Positions 46,152 through 56,289 are shown, counted from the first letter of the stretch. The stretch is 64,000 nucleotides of DNA from Microbacterium hydrocarbonoxydans (GCF_000956475.1 NZ_JYJB01000006.1:124001-188000); one strand, 5' to 3'. Translations and numbers: made by a program. The notes: generated by a model from the sequence alone, not told the origin.

Positions 46152-47689
46152 CGAGCACGGCAATCGCGGTCCGCACGATCGGACACTGGGTCGACGGCGC
46201 GGAGCACGTGCCTGAGGGAACCAGGACCTCCCCGGTCTACAACCCGGCGACCGGACAGGTCACCGGGCACCTGGCGCTCGCCGACGAGGCGCTGATCGAG
46301 CAGGCGATCGCTTCAGCCCAGCGTGGCTTCGAGGAGTGGAGCGGGTACTCCATCGCGAAGCGCCAGACTGTGCTGTTCGCCTTCCGCGAGCTGCTGAACG
46401 CCCGCAAGGGCGAGCTCGCCGCTCTCATCACCGCCGAGCACGGGAAGGTGATCTCGGATGCGATGGGCGAGATCCTCCGCGGCCAGGAGGTCGTCGAACT
46501 CGCGTGCGGGTTCCCGCACCTGATCAAGGGCGCGTTCAGCGAGAACGCCTCGACCGGCGTCGACGTGTACTCCCTCACGCAGCCCCTGGGCGTGGTCGGG
46601 ATCATCAGCCCCTTCAACTTCCCCGCCATGGTGCCGATGTGGTTCTTTCCCATCGCGATCGCAGTCGGCAACGCCGTGGTGCTCAAGCCCAGCGAGAAAG
46701 ACCCCTCTGCGGCGCTGTGGATGGCCGAGCTCTGGCAGGAGGCCGGGCTCCCCGACGGGGTGTTCACGGTGCTCCAGGGTGACAAGCTCGCGGTCGACGG
46801 GCTGCTGAACGACCCGCGTGTGCAGTCGATCTCGTTCGTGGGATCCACTCCGATCGCGCAGTACATCTACCAGGAGGCGTCTCGCAACGGCAAGCGCGTC
46901 CAGGCCCTCGGCGGAGCCAAGAACCACATGCTCGTGCTGCCGGATGCAGACCTCGACCTCGTCGCGGACCAGGCCGTCAACGCCGGATACGGTGCCGCAG
47001 GCGAGCGGTGCATGGCGATCTCGGTCGTCCTGGCCGTCGAACCGGTGGCCGACGAGCTGATCGACAGGATCGCCGAGCGCATCGGCCGGCTGCGCATCGG
47101 CGACGGCGCGGGCGCCGACGGCGTCGAGCCCGACATGGGGCCGCTCATCACCGACGCGCACCGCGACAAGGTCGCCTCCTACGTCGACATCGCCGAGGCC
47201 GATGGTGCGCGCATCGTGGTCGACGGTCGCGGCGTGCAGGTCGACGGCTGCGAGAGCGGCTTCTTCTTCGGCCCCACGCTGATCGACGACCTGCCGCTGC
47301 ACTCGCGCGCGTACACCGAGGAGATCTTCGGGCCGGTGCTGCAGATCGTGCGCATCGGCAGCTACCAGGAGGGCGTCGAGCTGATCAACTCGGGGCGGTT
47401 CGGCAACGGCACCGCGATCTTCACGAACGACGGGGGCGCGGCACGCCGCTTCCAGCACGAGGTGCAGGTCGGCATGATCGGCATCAACGTGCCGATACCG
47501 GTGCCGGTCGCGTACCACTCCTTCGGCGGCTGGAAGCAGTCGCTGTTCGGGGACGCGAAGGCGTACGGTGTGCACGGCTTCGAGTTCTTCACGCGCGAGA
47601 AGGCCGTCACCGCGCGCTGGATCGACCCCGCCCGACGCGGCGGCTCCGAGCACTCCGGCATCGATCTCGGCTTCCCGCAGAACGACTGA
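46148..47689 (+). CDS. mmsA: CoA-acylating methylmalonate-semialdehyde dehydrogenase
   Basis: The ATG overlaps the stop of the aldolase gene (ATGA). The 513-residue protein is an aldehyde dehydrogenase with IISPFNFPAMVPMWFFPIA and the active-site GAAGERCMA (Cys about 288). The canonical general-base Glu is replaced by Asn in GGAKNHM, which is the mark of the CoA-acylating MMSDH group. It converts malonate semialdehyde to acetyl-CoA (IolA role). It lies 8 bp upstream of iolB. Confidence 0.93.
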   Translation: MTSTAIAVRTIGHWVDGAEHVPEGTRTSPVYNPATGQVTGHLALADEALIEQAIASAQRGFEEWSGYSIAKRQTVLFAFRELLNARKGELAALITAEHGKVISDAMGEILRGQEVVELACGFPHLIKGAFSENASTGVDVYSLTQPLGVVGIISPFNFPAMVPMWFFPIAIAVGNAVVLKPSEKDPSAALWMAELWQEAGLPDGVFTVLQGDKLAVDGLLNDPRVQSISFVGSTPIAQYIYQEASRNGKRVQALGGAKNHMLVLPDADLDLVADQAVNAGYGAAGERCMAISVVLAVEPVADELIDRIAERIGRLRIGDGAGADGVEPDMGPLITDAHRDKVASYVDIAEADGARIVVDGRGVQVDGCESGFFFGPTLIDDLPLHSRAYTEEIFGPVLQIVRIGSYQEGVELINSGRFGNGTAIFTNDGGAARRFQHEVQVGMIGINVPIPVPVAYHSFGGWKQSLFGDAKAYGVHGFEFFTREKAVTARWIDPARRGGSEHSGIDLGFPQND

Positions 47690-47697
47690 GCAGGGCC

Positions 47698-48618
47698 ATG
47701 AGCACGAACGACCAGCGCTGGTTCCACCGCAGGGGCTCGCTCTCCCGCGAGGGATGGGAGAGCGTCGTCGACGCGTCGATCCCGGGGTGGGTGCACACCG
47801 GCATCCGCATCGCCGAGATCGACGACACCGGCGTGCTCGAGCTCGCAGAGCCGGGTGTGGAACGGCTCGTCGTCCCGCTCGCCGGGTCGTTCACGGTGGT
47901 GCATCGGCATCATCCGGGGGAGTGGGAGACCCGGCTCCACGGCCGTCGATCGGTGTTCCACGGGCCGACCGACGTACTGTACCTGCCCGCGGGGACCACC
48001 GCCGAGGTGCGGGGGACGGGACGCATCGCCGTCGCCGAGGCGCCGACCGACGAGAGGCGCGAGTGGCAGTACATCCCCGCGGCCGACACACCGGTCGAGC
48101 TCCGGGGAGCCGGGCGTTCGAGCCGTCAGGTGCACAACTTCGGCACCCCGGCGACGCTCGACGCCGTCAAGCTGATGGTGTGCGAGGTCGTGACACCGGC
48201 CGAGAACTGGTCGTCGTACCCGCCGCACAAGCACGACGAGAGCGTCCCGGGGCACGAGTCGCGGCTCGAGGAGATCTACTACTTCGAGACCGCGCTCACC
48301 CGTGGGGCGAGCGGAGGAGAGGCGGATGCCGCGTTCGGCATGTTCTCGACGTACTCCTCGCCCGCGGGCGAGATCGAGATCGACGCCACGGTGCGCACCG
48401 GCGACGTCGCCCTGGTGCCGTACGGTTACCACGGACCCGCGGTCGCGGCTCCCGGCTACGACCTGTATTACCTGAACGTGATGGCCGGGCCCGACCCCGA
48501 GCGGGCGTGGCTCATCAGCGACGACCCCGCGCACGCGTGGGTCCGCGACTCCTGGGAGGGCCAGGAGTTCGACAGCAGACTTCCCTACCGCGACGACGCA
48601 GAAGGACGACAGCGATGA
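47698..48618 (+). CDS. iolB: 5-deoxy-glucuronate isomerase
   Basis: A 306-residue double-cupin protein of the KduI/IolB family. The motif PPHKHDE and the downstream EEIYYFE and GYHG supply the metal-binding His/Glu set. It isomerises 5-deoxy-D-glucuronate to 5-dehydro-2-deoxygluconate. Its last codon overlaps the iolD start (ATGA). Confidence 0.93.
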   Translation: MSTNDQRWFHRRGSLSREGWESVVDASIPGWVHTGIRIAEIDDTGVLELAEPGVERLVVPLAGSFTVVHRHHPGEWETRLHGRRSVFHGPTDVLYLPAGTTAEVRGTGRIAVAEAPTDERREWQYIPAADTPVELRGAGRSSRQVHNFGTPATLDAVKLMVCEVVTPAENWSSYPPHKHDESVPGHESRLEEIYYFETALTRGASGGEADAAFGMFSTYSSPAGEIEIDATVRTGDVALVPYGYHGPAVAAPGYDLYYLNVMAGPDPERAWLISDDPAHAWVRDSWEGQEFDSRLPYRDDAEGRQR

Positions 48619-50552
48619 CCACCACGAGACGGATGACGGTCGGACAGGCGCTCGTCGAGTTCCTGGCGCACCAGTGGACGGTCGACGGCGAGCGCCGGGA
48701 GCGCACGATCGCCGGCACCTTCGGCATCTTCGGACATGGCAACGTCGCCGGACTCGGTCAGGCACTCGCGCAGCTCAACGCCTCGGAGCCCGCGCTGATG
48801 CCGTATCACCAGGCCCGGAACGAGCAGGCGATGGTGCATCAGGCCGTCGGCTACGCGCGCATGCACCGCCGCCGGGGCACCTTCGCGGCCACGGCTTCCG
48901 TGGGTCCGGGGGCCGCCAACATGATCACGGGAGCAGCTCTCGCGACCTCCAACCGGCTGCCGGCGCTGCTGCTGCCGAGCGACACCTTCGCGACGCGCGT
49001 GGCCGACCCGGTGCTGCAGCAGCTCGAGCATCCGCACGATCCCGGCATGCAGGTCACCGACGCCTTCCGCCCGGTGTCGCGCTTCTTCGACCGCGTGCAG
49101 CGTCCGGAGCAGCTCTACTCGATCGCCCTGGGGGCGATGCGCGTGCTCACCGACCCCGCTGAGACCGGCGCTGTGACGATCGCTCTGCCCGAAGACGTGC
49201 AGGCCGAGGCCCTCGACGTGCCGGTCGAGTTCCTGCAGGATCGCGAGTGGCACCTGCGCCGCCCGCTGCCCGAGGCCGGCCCCCTCGCTCGTGCGACGGC
49301 CGCGATCCGCGCGGCGCGGCATCCGCTCATCGTCGCCGGCGGCGGCGTGCTGTACTCGGACGCCGAGCAGCAGCTGCGCCGGTTCGCCGAGGCCACCGGC
49401 ATCCCCGTCGCGACCACGCAGGCGGGCGGCGGCGTGCTCGACTGGGACCACTCGCAGTACGTGGGCGGCGTGGGCGCGACCGGCAGCACGGCCGCGAACC
49501 GGCTGGCCGCGCAGGCCGATGTCGTGATCGGCATCGGCACCCGGTACAGCGACTTCTCGACCGGATCCCGCACCGCTTTCCAGCACCCCGACGTCGCGTT
49601 CGTGAACATCAACGTCGCCTCGTTCGACGCGTACAAGCACGGCACGCAGCTCGCGGTGATCGCCGACGCGCGCGAGGCGATCGTCGCGCTGCACGACGCG
49701 CTCGCCGGGTGGCGGGTGGATGCCGAGCACGCCGAGCGCGTCGCGCGCGAGAAGGCGGAGTGGGACGCCGTCGTCGACGGCGCCTTCTCTCCGTCGGGGC
49801 TCGCGCTGCCCGGTCAGGCCGAGATCGTCGGCGCCGTGCAGGCGGCCAGCGCCCCGGAAGACGTGATCGTGCAAGCCGCAGGCTCGCTTCCCGGCGATCT
49901 CCACAAGCTGTGGCGCGTGCGCGATCCGCTCGGATATCACGTCGAGTACGCGTTCTCGTGCATGGGTTACGAGATCGCGGGCGGCCTCGGCGCCAAGCGC
50001 GGCCTGCTCGCCGACGGCGACGAACGCGACGTGATCGTCATGGTCGGCGACGGCTCGTATCTCATGCTGAACAGCGAGCTGGTCACCGCGGTCGCCGAGG
50101 GCATCAAGATCATCGTGATCCTCGTGCAGAACCACGGGTTCGCCTCGATCGGGCATCTGTCCGAGACGGTCGGCTCCGGCCGCTTCGGCACGAAGTACCG
50201 CGCCTACGACCCCCAGGCCGCGAACTTCCAGGGCGATCAGGTGCTGCCGGTCGACCTCGCGATGAACGCCCGCAGCTACGGACTCGACGTGATCGAGGTC
50301 GCGCCGAGCCCGACCGCGATCCGCGACCTCGGTGCGGCGATCGCTCAGGCGAAGGCATCCACCCGGTCCACCTTCATCCACATCAACAGCGATCCGCTGC
50401 GCTACGCGCCCGACGGGGAGGGCTGGTGGGACGTGCCGGTCGCCGAGGTGTCCGACCTCGAGAGCACACGCGCGGCGCGCGCGGCCTATCTCGAGCAGGT
50501 CGCAGCGCAGCGGCCGCTGCTCGGGTCGAGCGCTCCGGAGGTGCGCTCGTGA
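48615..50552 (+). CDS. iolD: 3D-(3,5/4)-trihydroxycyclohexane-1,2-dione hydrolase
   Basis: The start overlaps the iolB stop; the much longer frame upstream is a shadow. The 645-residue protein is a thiamine-diphosphate enzyme with the three-domain acetolactate-synthase fold: an N-terminal glutamate in YHQARNEQAMVHQA, a central domain (PLIVAGGGVLYSD) and the ThDP motif VGDGSYLMLNSELVT. It opens the ring of the diketo inositol derivative. The stop overlaps the GTG of iolE. Confidence 0.95.
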   Translation: MTTTRRMTVGQALVEFLAHQWTVDGERRERTIAGTFGIFGHGNVAGLGQALAQLNASEPALMPYHQARNEQAMVHQAVGYARMHRRRGTFAATASVGPGAANMITGAALATSNRLPALLLPSDTFATRVADPVLQQLEHPHDPGMQVTDAFRPVSRFFDRVQRPEQLYSIALGAMRVLTDPAETGAVTIALPEDVQAEALDVPVEFLQDREWHLRRPLPEAGPLARATAAIRAARHPLIVAGGGVLYSDAEQQLRRFAEATGIPVATTQAGGGVLDWDHSQYVGGVGATGSTAANRLAAQADVVIGIGTRYSDFSTGSRTAFQHPDVAFVNINVASFDAYKHGTQLAVIADAREAIVALHDALAGWRVDAEHAERVAREKAEWDAVVDGAFSPSGLALPGQAEIVGAVQAASAPEDVIVQAAGSLPGDLHKLWRVRDPLGYHVEYAFSCMGYEIAGGLGAKRGLLADGDERDVIVMVGDGSYLMLNSELVTAVAEGIKIIVILVQNHGFASIGHLSETVGSGRFGTKYRAYDPQAANFQGDQVLPVDLAMNARSYGLDVIEVAPSPTAIRDLGAAIAQAKASTRSTFIHINSDPLRYAPDGEGWWDVPVAEVSDLESTRAARAAYLEQVAAQRPLLGSSAPEVRS

Positions 50553-51466
50553 ACGGCGCGGTGGCCGGGGCGCCGGTCAGCTTCGGCGTCTTCGAACTGA
50601 CGCCCGAGGGTGCGCAGACGGTGTCGCCGGACGCGATGGCCGAGGCTCTCCAGGAGTCCGGGTACCGCGGCATCGACCTCGGACCCGCCGGGTTCCTCGG
50701 GCGCGGCGCCGAGCTGCGCGACCGCCTGGCCCGGTTCGAGCTCGAGCTCGCCGGCGGCTGGGTGCAGCTGCCGTTCACCGATGACGAGGCGTTCGAGGCA
50801 TCGCTGGGCGAACTCGACGAGGCGCTGCGGATCTTCGGCGACGCGGCCGACGCAGGGCCGTCGCTGCTTCCGCTGCCGACCCTCGCCGATGCCGGATCGA
50901 CGGCGCGGTCCGCCGCACCTGGCCGGGGGGCTGCGGTCGATCCGCTCGCGGCATCCGTCGCCGACCGGCTGTATCGCAACGTCGAGCGGGCGGCCGGAAT
51001 CGTCCGCGCTGCGGGCTTCGAGCCGACCTTCCATCATCACGCCGGCACCTTCGTGGAATCGCCCCAGGAGATCGACGCGTTCCTCGCGCACAGCGACGTC
51101 GGGCTCACGTTCGACGTGGGGCACCTCGTACTAGCGGGCGGCGATCCGCTGGACGCCGCGCGCCGCTGGGGATCTCGCATCAACCACCTGCATCTCAAGG
51201 ACGTCGATCGCACTCGCGTGGCGGAGATCCTCGCCGCCGGCGGCGGCATGGCCGAGGTCTGGGCGGGCGGGGCGTTCGTGGCCTTCGGGCAGGGCGACGT
51301 CGACCTGTCCGCAGTGATGGACCTGATGGTCCAGACAGGCTTCGACGGCTGGGTCGTCGTCGAACAGGACGTGCTGAACGGGCCCGATGTCGCCATCGGC
51401 CGCTTCCTCCAGGAGCGCACGGCGGATCAGCGCGTCAACCGGGAAGCGCTGCGCGCCTGGCTCTGA
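50549..51466 (+). CDS. iolE: Myo-inosose-2 dehydratase
   Basis: The start is GTG 50549, inside the iolD stop. The 305-residue protein is an AP-endonuclease-2/xylose-isomerase-like TIM barrel: the catalytic blocks FHHHAGTFVES, LTFDVGHLVLAG, INHLHLKD and WVVVEQD carry the metal-binding Glu, Asp and His residues. It dehydrates 2-keto-myo-inositol to the diketo compound used by IolD. The protein has an unusual low-complexity stretch (ADAGSTARSAAPGRGAA) in the middle. Confidence 0.9.
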   Translation: MNGAVAGAPVSFGVFELTPEGAQTVSPDAMAEALQESGYRGIDLGPAGFLGRGAELRDRLARFELELAGGWVQLPFTDDEAFEASLGELDEALRIFGDAADAGPSLLPLPTLADAGSTARSAAPGRGAAVDPLAASVADRLYRNVERAAGIVRAAGFEPTFHHHAGTFVESPQEIDAFLAHSDVGLTFDVGHLVLAGGDPLDAARRWGSRINHLHLKDVDRTRVAEILAAGGGMAEVWAGGAFVAFGQGDVDLSAVMDLMVQTGFDGWVVVEQDVLNGPDVAIGRFLQERTADQRVNREALRAWL

Positions 51467-51525
51467 ACATCCGGACAACTCTCACTCTCACTCGTACTCG
51501 TACTCGCAGAAAGCAGAACACCCGA

Positions 51526-52530
51526 ATGACTCTTCGCTTCGGACTCATCGGCACGGGCCGCATCGGCCAGGTGCATGCCGCGAACATCGCAGGCGGCGAC
51601 GAGACCAGCCTCGCCTGGATCGCGGACCCCTTCGTCGACGGGGCCCGCCGGGTGGCGGCCCGCTTCGGCGGCACCGTCACGGACGACGCGGAGGAGCTGC
51701 TGACCTCGGGCGAGATCGACGCGGTGCTGGTCGCCTCCCCGACACCGACGCATGTCGACCTCATCGCGCGCTCGGTGGAACTCGGCCTGCCCGTGCTGTG
51801 CGAGAAGCCGATCGATCTCGACATCGCGCGCGTGGATGCGCTGCGCGAGACCGTGCGCACCGGCGGTGTGCCGGTCGCGCTCGGGTTCAACCGGCGCTTC
51901 GACCCGGCCTTCGCGAGTGTGCGGGCGCGGGTAGCCGCCGGAGAGGTCGGCGGACTCGAGCAGCTCACGATCATGAGCCGCGACCCGGCCGCCCCGCCGG
52001 CCGCGTACATCGCAGTGTCCGGTGGCATCTTCCGCGACATGACCATCCACGACTTCGACATGGCGCGCTTCTTCCTCCCCGACATCGTCGAGGTGTCGGC
52101 CACCGGCACGGCCGCGTTCGACGACGGCGCGCGCGAGCACGGCGACTTCGACACCGCCGTGGTCACCCTGCGTGCGGCATCCGGTGCGCTCGTCACGATC
52201 ATCAACTCACGGCACAGCGCGGTCGGGTATGACCAGCGGCTCGAGGCGTTCGGCCCGGCCGGGTCGCTGTCGGTCGCGAACGCGCCGACGAGCCTGGTGA
52301 GCCTGTCGACGGCCGATGCCGTCGAGGCGAAGCCGCCGTATCAGGACTTCTTCCTCGAGCGCTACGCGCGGGCGTACGTCGACGAGCTGCGCGAGTTCGT
52401 GAAGCTCGCGCGGGGCGAGGCATCGACGTCTCCGAGCTTCGAAGACGGCCGGGCAGCTCTGGTGCTGGCAGATGCCGCGCAGCGCTCCGCGTCCGAGCGC
52501 ACCGTCGTGGCTGTGGACCTCACGGCCTGA
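51526..52530 (+). CDS. iolG: Myo-inositol 2-dehydrogenase (Gfo/Idh/MocA family)
   Basis: A 334-residue NAD-dependent oxidoreductase with the Rossmann motif GLIGTGRIGQVHAAN, CEKPID (catalytic Lys) and the active-site segment GGIFRDMTIHDFDM (Asp and His). It oxidises myo-inositol to 2-keto-myo-inositol, the first step. The 59 bp before it hold CTCTCACT/ACTCGTACTCG-type short repeats and no own operator, so it probably reads through from the iol operon. It ends the cluster; no inositol permease (IolT type) is next to it. Confidence 0.92.
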   Translation: MTLRFGLIGTGRIGQVHAANIAGGDETSLAWIADPFVDGARRVAARFGGTVTDDAEELLTSGEIDAVLVASPTPTHVDLIARSVELGLPVLCEKPIDLDIARVDALRETVRTGGVPVALGFNRRFDPAFASVRARVAAGEVGGLEQLTIMSRDPAAPPAAYIAVSGGIFRDMTIHDFDMARFFLPDIVEVSATGTAAFDDGAREHGDFDTAVVTLRAASGALVTIINSRHSAVGYDQRLEAFGPAGSLSVANAPTSLVSLSTADAVEAKPPYQDFFLERYARAYVDELREFVKLARGEASTSPSFEDGRAALVLADAAQRSASERTVVAVDLTA

Positions 52531-53067
52531 GCGATCGCTCTGCCCCTCGGCTGTTGAGCGAGGAGCGCCAGCGACGAGACGAAACGTGCTGGATTCTGCC
52601 CGTGGTCGTTGAGCGGGGGCGTGTGTTCTGGTCGTTGAGCGAGCGGAGCGAGACGAAACGTCGTGGGTTCCTGCCCGTGGTCGTTGAGCGAGCGGAGCGA
52701 GACGAAACGCCTGGCGACCGCTCCGGTCGTTGAGCGAGCGCAGCGAGACGAAACGCAGTCGCACTGGTCGTTGAGCGAGCGGAGCGAGACGAAACGTGCT
52801 GGATTCCTGCCCGTGGTCGTTGAGCGAGCGGAGCGAGACGAAACGTCGTGAGCTCACGACACGTTCGTGATCAATCCGGTTTCGTCCTCGGGTGCCCGTT
52901 CCGGTCGCGTTTGGTGTCGGTTGCGGTCGGTTTCGGCGGCATGAATCGCGACCGGAGTGCGGGGCTGGTGTCGGCCAGTAGGGGTGTCGGTGAAATGGGC
53001 GGGAAAAGTTCTCTGATCGGCCCGTTTCAGGGGTCGTAATGTCGGTGGCCCTGTTCATACTGGAGGT
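52531..53067 (+). repeat. Array of dispersed 31-bp repeats, forward orientation
   Basis: Five near-identical 31-bp units start with GGTCGTTGAGCGAGCG and end with AGCGAGACGAAACG (52630-52660, 52679-52709, 52725-52755, 52766-52796, 52815-52845). A divergent one (52553-52586) and a fragment (about 52603-52616) precede them. Spacers are 10-20 bp with recurring words such as TGCCCGTGGTCG. No cas genes and no uniform spacer length, so not CRISPR. The last 220 bp hold no gene I can support beyond the HNH ribosome site. Confidence 0.85.
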
Positions 53068-54673
53068 ATGAACAGCACGGTTTCCGCTCTCGCCCGGGTC
53101 GCGTCCGACCTGCGTGCGGTGCTGTCCGACGACGCCCTCGCGGGGCTGTCGGATGCGGAGCGGACGGAGGCGCTGCGCGGGTTCGGGGAGGTGTGCCGTC
53201 TGGCCGACGCCGGAATCGTGGAGGCGGTGGCGACGGCGGATGTGGAGTTCGGGCACCGGTTCGGATGCCGGGGCATGAACGAGCTGCTGCAGCGGGCCCT
53301 GCTGACCGACGCGCCGGCGGCGTCGAAGATCGTGAAAGCCGCCGGCCTGGTGAACCGGGACGTGAACATCGTGTCGGGGGAGCGTCTCCCGGCCCGGTGG
53401 CCGGCGCTGCGGGAGGCGCTGCTGGACGGGGCAGTTGGCATCCCGGGGTTGCTCGCGGCGACTGCGCCGATCGAGTACGCCCGTGGCCGGGTCGGGGTGC
53501 AGGAGAGGCTTTGGGCAGACGAACTCCTCGCACAGTATGCCCGCGGGCTCCGCGATGCGGACGCCGAAGATGCGGATTCCGGCGATGCGGATGCCGGTGC
53601 CGCAGGTGACACCGGCACCGCCGCCGACGATACGGACGCAGCGGGCGACGCGGGTGACGTGCGGTCTGCTGGTGACGGGGGCGGCGGCATCAGCGATGCG
53701 GGCGCGGATGCGGGCGCGGGCGCGGGCGCGGGCGGTGCTCCTGGTGGGGCCGCGGGTCCGCCGGCGACGGCGGATGATCTGCGGCAGCTCGCGGCGACGC
53801 TGGCGATGGTCCTCGACCCGGATGGGGCGGAGCCCACGGACCGGGATGCGCAGCAGGGGCGGTTTCTGAACCTCGGGCGGTTGCAGAAGGGCGTGCATCG
53901 CCTCGTCGGGAACATCACCCCCGAGGTCGCGGCGCAGTTGCAGCAGATCTTCGACGCGTTCAACAACCCGAAAGTCGGCGGCGCACCCGCGCCCCGGCGT
54001 CGCGTTCACTGAGACCGACGCGACCGAGGGCGACGTGGATGACGTGTTCAACAGTGATCCGCGGAATGTGATCGACCCGCGCACGCCCGCCCAGAAACGC
54101 CACGACGCCCTCGCCGCGGCGTTAGGGATCGCGGCGCGGCATGACGACATGCCCGCGCTGGGTGGGGCGGCGCCGACGCTGGTCGTGCATGTGGACGCGA
54201 AGGATCTCGCCGCAGGAACCGGGTGGGCGAGCCTCGCCGGATCCGGGACACCGGTGCCGCTGTCGGTCGCCGCGCACACCGCCTGCACCGGGGCGATCCA
54301 GCGGGTCCTGTTCGATGAAGGCCGGATCATCGGGATCACGGTAACGGATCGGGTGTTCACCGTCCACCAGCGGCGGGCCATCGTCGCCCGCGACCGGGAA
54401 TGCCTGATCCCGGGGTGCCATGTCCCGGCCTCCTGGTGCGAGATCCACCACGTCACCGAACACGCCCGCGGCGGCCCCACGCACACCGACAACGGAGTCC
54501 CGTTGTGCTGGTGGCACCACCGGTCCCTCGACCACTCCGGGTGGGAGATCCGCATGAACGACGGGCTCCCCCAGATCCGCGGACCCGCCTGGTGGGACCC
54601 CGCACAGCACTGGCGCACCCCACGACTGTCCATCCCGCAACCCGCACGCCGGCGCACCGTGCTGCGCACCTGA
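53068..54673 (+). pseudogene. DUF222/HNH endonuclease (13E12 type), frameshifted
   Basis: GGAGG precedes the ATG at 53068. The first part (to 54012, 314 residues) is the helical DUF222 domain with a low-complexity Asp/Ala/Gly insert (about 165-235). The second part, in frame 2, holds HNH residues: CLIPGCHVPASWCEIHHVTEH and LCWWHH. The frame breaks at a run of four C at 53992-53995; removing one C joins KVGGAPAP to GVAFTETDATEGD and restores a ~534-residue protein. The family (M. tuberculosis REP13E12) is often multicopy and may be mobile; its function is not settled. A sequencing error in the C run would make the gene intact. Confidence 0.85.
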
Positions 54674-54710
54674 CCGGCGCGGCTGACCGACGCCGAACAG
54701 ACGAGTGACG

Positions 54711-54919
54711 CGTTTCGTCTCGCTCCGTTCGCTCAACGACCGGGAAAAGGGAGAGAGCGACGTGTTCGCTGCGCGCGCTCACCCCGCCCGGAACCTCACC
54801 GCGTTTCGTCTCGCTGCGCTCGCTCAACGACCGGCGTGAGTAACGCACTGCGTCTCGCTGCGCTCGCTCGACGACCGGCGTGAGTGACGCGTTTCGTCTC
54901 GCTCCGCTCGCTCAACGGG
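54711..54919 (-). repeat. Array of the same dispersed repeat, reverse orientation
   Basis: Units read CGTTTCGTCTCGCT then CGCTCGCTCAACGACC, the reverse complement of the array at 52553-52845: 54711-54741, 54802-54832, a degenerate one at about 54850-54877, and 54890-54919. With the forward array they bracket the HNH gene in inverted orientation. The remaining bases to 55018 hold nothing I can identify. Confidence 0.85.
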
Positions 54920-55018
54920 CGGAACTCATCTAGCGGAGGGGTCGCGGGTGCGTCGCCGCCGCGACCACTCAACGGCCTCGACAGCAGTCCGCACGCCGTG
55001 CATGCGTCACAGGCGGGT

Positions 55019-56209
55019 TCACTCTTGCTGCAGGACGTATGTCATGCCCCGGAGCACGGCGATGAGCCCGACGAGCGCCAGGGCGTTCGCGACCAGCACG
55101 GCCCCGACGGCGTATGCGATGCCGAGGTCGTAGGCGACGCCCAGGATCGCGCCCGCGATCAGCAGTCCGGCACCGCGGGCGAGCGCGAGCCAGCCGAACG
55201 CGATCGCTCGAGCGCCGCTCGGCACGAGAAGGGTCACGACGGCCTTCGCGGTCGAGTCCAGCACGCCGTTCACGACACCCCAGATCGCGACGCCGAACCA
55301 CACGAGCGTCGCGTCGGGTGCGAAGGACAGGACGGATGCCGCGGCAGCGACGGGCACGGCGAGCAGCACGGCGGGGCCGAGACGGTCGTAGAGCCGGCCC
55401 ATCACGAGACCGCTCGCCCCGTCGACGAACATCGCCACCGCGAACAGGATCGGCACCTGCGCATCCGAGAGCAGCCCTGTGGTCTGCGCGTGGAACGCGA
55501 GCAGGGGGAACGACGCGACGCCGCACGACAGCACCGCGAGCGTCGCCGCGTAGAGCCAGAAGCGCGGGGGGAGCCGTCGAGAGGCGGGCGCGACGGCATC
55601 CGCCTGCTCCGCCTGCTCCGCCTGCTCCGCCTGCTCCGCCTGCTCTGCCTGCTCCGCCTGGGAGACGCCGACCGAACCCGGCTGCTCGTAGAGCACAGGG
55701 TCGGGGACCCGGTGGCGCAGCCACAGGAGCAGCGCGATCACGAGCACTCCCGGGATCGCCAGAACGCCGAAGGCCAGTGGGTAGTCGCCGTCGCGCCAGC
55801 CGAGCACAGCCGCGAGCAGCAGCGGCCCGAGCACCGCACCGGTCTGGTCGAGTGCCTGATGCACGCCGAACGCGCTGCCCCGTCCGGTCTGCGCCGAGGC
55901 GTAGGAGAGGAGCGTGTCCTTCGCTGGCGACCGCACTGCCTTGCCCAGCCGCTCCGTGGCGTACAGCAGCAGTGCGGGTGCGAGCGCGCCGGTCGCCCCG
56001 ATGAGCGGCACGCTGAGCACGGTGAGGGCGTACCCCAGGATCGTCCAGGTCCAGTAGCGTCGCGTGCGCTGCACGGCGTACCCGGTCACGACCCGGAGCC
56101 CGTAGCCGATGAACTCGCCCACGCCGGCGACGATGCCGACCACGGCGGCCGACGCGCCGAGCGTCGCGAGGTAGGGCCCGATGATGCTGCGCGCGCCCTC
56201 GTAGACCAT
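55019..56209 (-). CDS. MFS transporter with variable AEQ tandem repeat
   Basis: The coordinates use the first canonical ATG, giving 396 residues. The open frame continues to 56293 and adds 28 residues (including HFILAFGVVSLLAD) that complete the first membrane helix, so the true start is probably a CTG at 56293 that overlaps the mgtC stop. Eleven to twelve helices are visible, with the MFS A-motif-like VVTGYAVQRTRRYW. The central loop holds six to seven AEQ repeats from a 9-bp tandem repeat. The substrate is unknown; drug or metabolite efflux is possible. Confidence 0.8.
   Translation of the reverse strand: MVYEGARSIIGPYLATLGASAAVVGIVAGVGEFIGYGLRVVTGYAVQRTRRYWTWTILGYALTVLSVPLIGATGALAPALLLYATERLGKAVRSPAKDTLLSYASAQTGRGSAFGVHQALDQTGAVLGPLLLAAVLGWRDGDYPLAFGVLAIPGVLVIALLLWLRHRVPDPVLYEQPGSVGVSQAEQAEQAEQAEQAEQAEQADAVAPASRRLPPRFWLYAATLAVLSCGVASFPLLAFHAQTTGLLSDAQVPILFAVAMFVDGASGLVMGRLYDRLGPAVLLAVPVAAAASVLSFAPDATLVWFGVAIWGVVNGVLDSTAKAVVTLLVPSGARAIAFGWLALARGAGLLIAGAILGVAYDLGIAYAVGAVLVANALALVGLIAVLRGMTYVLQQE
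55602..55660 (-). repeat. 9-bp tandem repeat within the MFS gene
   Basis: Six copies of GCCTGCTCC (one with a T at the end) plus a partial copy encode AEQ triplets in the cytoplasmic loop of the transporter. Gain or loss of units keeps the frame, so strain-to-strain length variation is expected. Confidence 0.9.
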
Positions 56210-56289
56210 GTCGGCCAGGAGGCTGACGACTCCGAAGGCGAGGATGAAGTGCCAGGGACGCAGAGCGCCCTTCGAGCCGTCGCGGCTGG

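Noticed and set aside
51467..51525. Separate promoter/operator for iolG
   Set aside because: The gap has simple CTCACT/ACTCGT repeats and a GGACAA half-site only; no full operator or promoter.
52553..52845. CRISPR array
   Set aside because: Spacers are short, uneven and share words, the repeat recurs in inverse orientation and inside a gene, and there are no cas genes.
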